From NCBI GenBank assembly GCA_020631555.1, contig JAHDGY010000001.1, positions 1 through 45,434 of the forward strand: a DNA stretch of 45,434 bases, read 5' to 3'. Made by a program: the position numbers and the translations under genes. Positions within the stretch are counted from its first letter, which is position 1; each line of letters starts with the position of its first letter. Below the pieces are notes generated by a model. That model was not told the origin of the DNA. It did not search any database and was given only the letters and a program-made list of their open reading frames with translations. Positions 43,502-45,434 of the stretch are shown here, piece by piece. Source of the DNA: Flavobacteriales bacterium. GTDB taxonomy: Bacteria; Bacteroidota; Bacteroidia; Flavobacteriales_D; Parvicellaceae.

Positions 43502-45403
43502 ATGAGTGACAACATCAAGCACGAGTGTGGAATTGCACTTCTAAGATTAAAAAAGCCCCTTACCTACTACTTCGACAAATACAAGACTTCCTTTTACGGT
43601 CTCAACAAGCTGTATTTGTTAATGGAAAAGCAACACAACCGGGGGCAAGACGGAGCCGGAGTAGCCAATATTAAGTTGGATGTTGAACCAGGACAGCGGT
43701 ACATTAGCAGAAAACGGTCAAATTCCAATAAGCCCATTCAAGATGTGTTTGCACATATTAATTCACGGTTCAAAGAACTTTCAGAAAACAATCCTGAGCT
43801 GCTCAACGATCCGGAGTGGCTCAAAGCAAATCATGGCTTTACCGGCGAATTGTTTCTTGGGCATTTACGCTACGGAACTTTTGGTAAGAATAGTATTGAA
43901 AACTGCCATCCTTTTTTGCGTCAAAACAACTGGATGACAAGAAATCTGGTAGTAGCTGGAAACTTTAACCTTACCAACGTTGACGAACTATTTGATATCC
44001 TCGTCAATATTGGCCAACATCCAAAACAGAAATCAGATACGGTAACTGTCCTTGAAAAAATTGGACATTTCCTTGACCAAGAAAATGAGCTACTATTTCT
44101 CAAATACAAGGAGCAAGGCTATCAAAATCAGCAAATTTCTAAGCTAATCGCCAAAAAACTGGACATCGGCAATATTTTAACAAGAGCAAGCGAAAAGTGG
44201 GATGGCGGATATGTTATGGCTGGACTTTTGGGACACGGTGATGCCTTCGTTTTAAGAGATCCTGCAGGAATTAGACCTGCATTCTGGTATGAAGATGATG
44301 AAGTGGTTGTGGCTGCTTCCGAACGACCAGTGATTCAAACAGCTTTCAATCTTAAACCGGGAGATGTTAAAGAAGTTACTCCTGGCCATGCGATTATCAT
44401 TAAACAAAATGGCCAAACAACTGAACAACCTATTAGCGAGCAACTGCCAACAAGCCGATGCTCTTTTGAAAGGATCTACTTTTCTCGTGGTTCCGACAAA
44501 GACATTTACAAGGAAAGACAATTACTTGGGAATTTAGTTACCAAAAAAATAATAGACGCTGTAGACGGAGACCTGAATAATACAGTGTTTAGTTTCATTC
44601 CGAACACTGCTGAAACAGCATTTTACGGGATGATCAAGGCAGTTGAAGATTACATCAACGAAGACAAGAAGAAGCAAATTTTAGCACTTGGCAATGATCT
44701 GACTCCAGAAAAACTTTCGGAAATTATTGATGTTCGGGCCAGAATAGAGAAAGTTGCAATAAAGGATGCAAAACTCCGAACTTTCATCACACAAGATGAC
44801 TCCAGAGATGACATGGTTGCACACGTCTATGACATAACCTATGGTACAATTGTGCGGGATCAGGATAATTTAGTGGTGATTGACGACTCCATTGTGCGCG
44901 GAACAACACTTAAGCAAAGTATCCTAAAAATATTGGATCGACTTGGACCAAAAAAAATAATTATCGTGTCTTCAGCACCTCAAATTAGATACCCAGATTG
45001 CTATGGTATTGACATGGCAAAAATGGGAGATTTTGTGGCTTTTCAAGCAGCAATCGCGCTGCACAATGAAAACGGAAACGACCAACTGGTGCAGGATATT
45101 TACAAAAAATGTAAAGACCAAGAAAACGCACCAAAGGAACAAACTAAAAATTACGTTCAAGAAATTTATGAGCCATTCACAGTGGAACAAATTTCAACCA
45201 AAATAGCTCACCTTCTAAAACCCACAAGCGTTAATGCTGATGTGCAGATCATTTACCAATCTGTGGAAGATCTACATCGAGCTTGTCCAGAACACACTGG
45301 GGATTGGTACTTTACAGGAAACTATCCGACTGTTGGTGGCAACAAAGTCGTTAACCAAGCCTTTATCAATTATATGGAAGGCAAAAATGTTCGAGCCTAT
45401 TAA
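43502..45403 (+). CDS. purF: Amidophosphoribosyltransferase (long Bacteroidota form)
   Basis: This enzyme transfers ammonia from glutamine to PRPP, the first committed step of purine synthesis. It has 633 residues, longer than the roughly 500-residue E. coli PurF. The glutaminase domain begins MSDNIKHECGIALL; the catalytic Cys is residue 9, so an 8-residue propeptide is probably cleaved. Conserved glutaminase text includes MEKQHNRGQDGAG and LGHLRYGTFG. The phosphoribosyltransferase domain has the PRPP loop LVVIDDSIVRGTT near residues 458-470. The C-terminal extra segment is unassigned. A TAnnTTTG box lies 27 bases upstream. Many Bacteroidota carry a shorter canonical PurF as well, so this could be a paralogue with a related role. 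Confidence 0.88.
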   Translation: MSDNIKHECGIALLRLKKPLTYYFDKYKTSFYGLNKLYLLMEKQHNRGQDGAGVANIKLDVEPGQRYISRKRSNSNKPIQDVFAHINSRFKELSENNPELLNDPEWLKANHGFTGELFLGHLRYGTFGKNSIENCHPFLRQNNWMTRNLVVAGNFNLTNVDELFDILVNIGQHPKQKSDTVTVLEKIGHFLDQENELLFLKYKEQGYQNQQISKLIAKKLDIGNILTRASEKWDGGYVMAGLLGHGDAFVLRDPAGIRPAFWYEDDEVVVAASERPVIQTAFNLKPGDVKEVTPGHAIIIKQNGQTTEQPISEQLPTSRCSFERIYFSRGSDKDIYKERQLLGNLVTKKIIDAVDGDLNNTVFSFIPNTAETAFYGMIKAVEDYINEDKKKQILALGNDLTPEKLSEIIDVRARIEKVAIKDAKLRTFITQDDSRDDMVAHVYDITYGTIVRDQDNLVVIDDSIVRGTTLKQSILKILDRLGPKKIIIVSSAPQIRYPDCYGIDMAKMGDFVAFQAAIALHNENGNDQLVQDIYKKCKDQENAPKEQTKNYVQEIYEPFTVEQISTKIAHLLKPTSVNADVQIIYQSVEDLHRACPEHTGDWYFTGNYPTVGGNKVVNQAFINYMEGKNVRAY

Positions 45404-45434
45404 AACTGCGAATGGAAGTAAAATTGTAATTCGC
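45387..45434 (+). CDS. Possible start of a further gene, cut by the window end
   Basis: An ATG at 45387 in another frame opens MFEPIKTANGSKIVIR without a stop to the window edge. It overlaps the purF-like stop by 17 bp, as do other coupled genes here. Sixteen codons are too few to identify a product. Confidence 0.3.
   Translation, partial: MFEPIKTANGSKIVIR

Overview
The window looks like a chromosomal segment of a member of the Bacteroidota, most likely the Flavobacteriia side of the phylum. The evidence is type IX secretion (T9SS) C-terminal sorting domains of both A and B types, the DUF5686 and DUF3822 families, a DnaE polymerase with a fused proofreading exonuclease, a long-form amidophosphoribosyltransferase, and promoter-like TAnnTTTG boxes. 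The genus cannot be read from the sequence.

Layout. (1) 1-7.6 kb is a graveyard of minus-strand T9SS cargo genes: an IS3 transposase scrap, a subtilisin-like protease with at least four lesions (412-2689), a second protease collapsed to its ends (3305-4105), a surface-repeat protein (4164-5330), a cleaved-adhesin-type protein interrupted by one TGA (5471-6430), and an intact leucine-rich-repeat protein (6748-7617). (2) 7.9-16.3 kb is core: dnaE, trxA with a clear terminator, a DUF58 protein, and a convergent DUF5686 outer-membrane protein. (3) 16.5-16.9 kb is a mosaic of three dead fragments: an IS with a DUF4372 N-terminus, an IS5-type transposase, and a T9SS tail. (4) 17.0-24.2 kb is a tightly packed surface-glycan locus (two methyltransferases, an acyltransferase, a beta-propeller glycosidase-like protein, four glycosyltransferases), ending in an overlapping rdgB. 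(5) 24.8-25.6 kb is an internally deleted IS3 element that keeps both terminal inverted repeats. (6) 25.6-34.1 kb is core and metabolism: a RecD-like helicase; the overlapping genes membrane protein-DUF3822-rsmD-coaD; a thioredoxin-fold protein without its cysteines; aspartate kinase-SDR; and 3-hydroxyanthranilate dioxygenase. (7) 34.1-43.4 kb holds three tandem paralogues of a giant secreted SBBP/PKD protein. Two are intact and the third is collapsed. (8) 43.5 kb to the end is a purF-like gene and the possible start of another gene.

Taken together, housekeeping genes are undamaged while five of the eight recognisable T9SS cargo loci are broken. This argues for real decay of secreted proteins rather than poor sequence quality. 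I did not find a convincing new defence or mobile system. The least explained items are the giant paralogue array, the beta-propeller protein inside the glycosyltransferase operon, the coupled membrane/DUF3822 pair, and the cysteine-free thioredoxin-fold protein.
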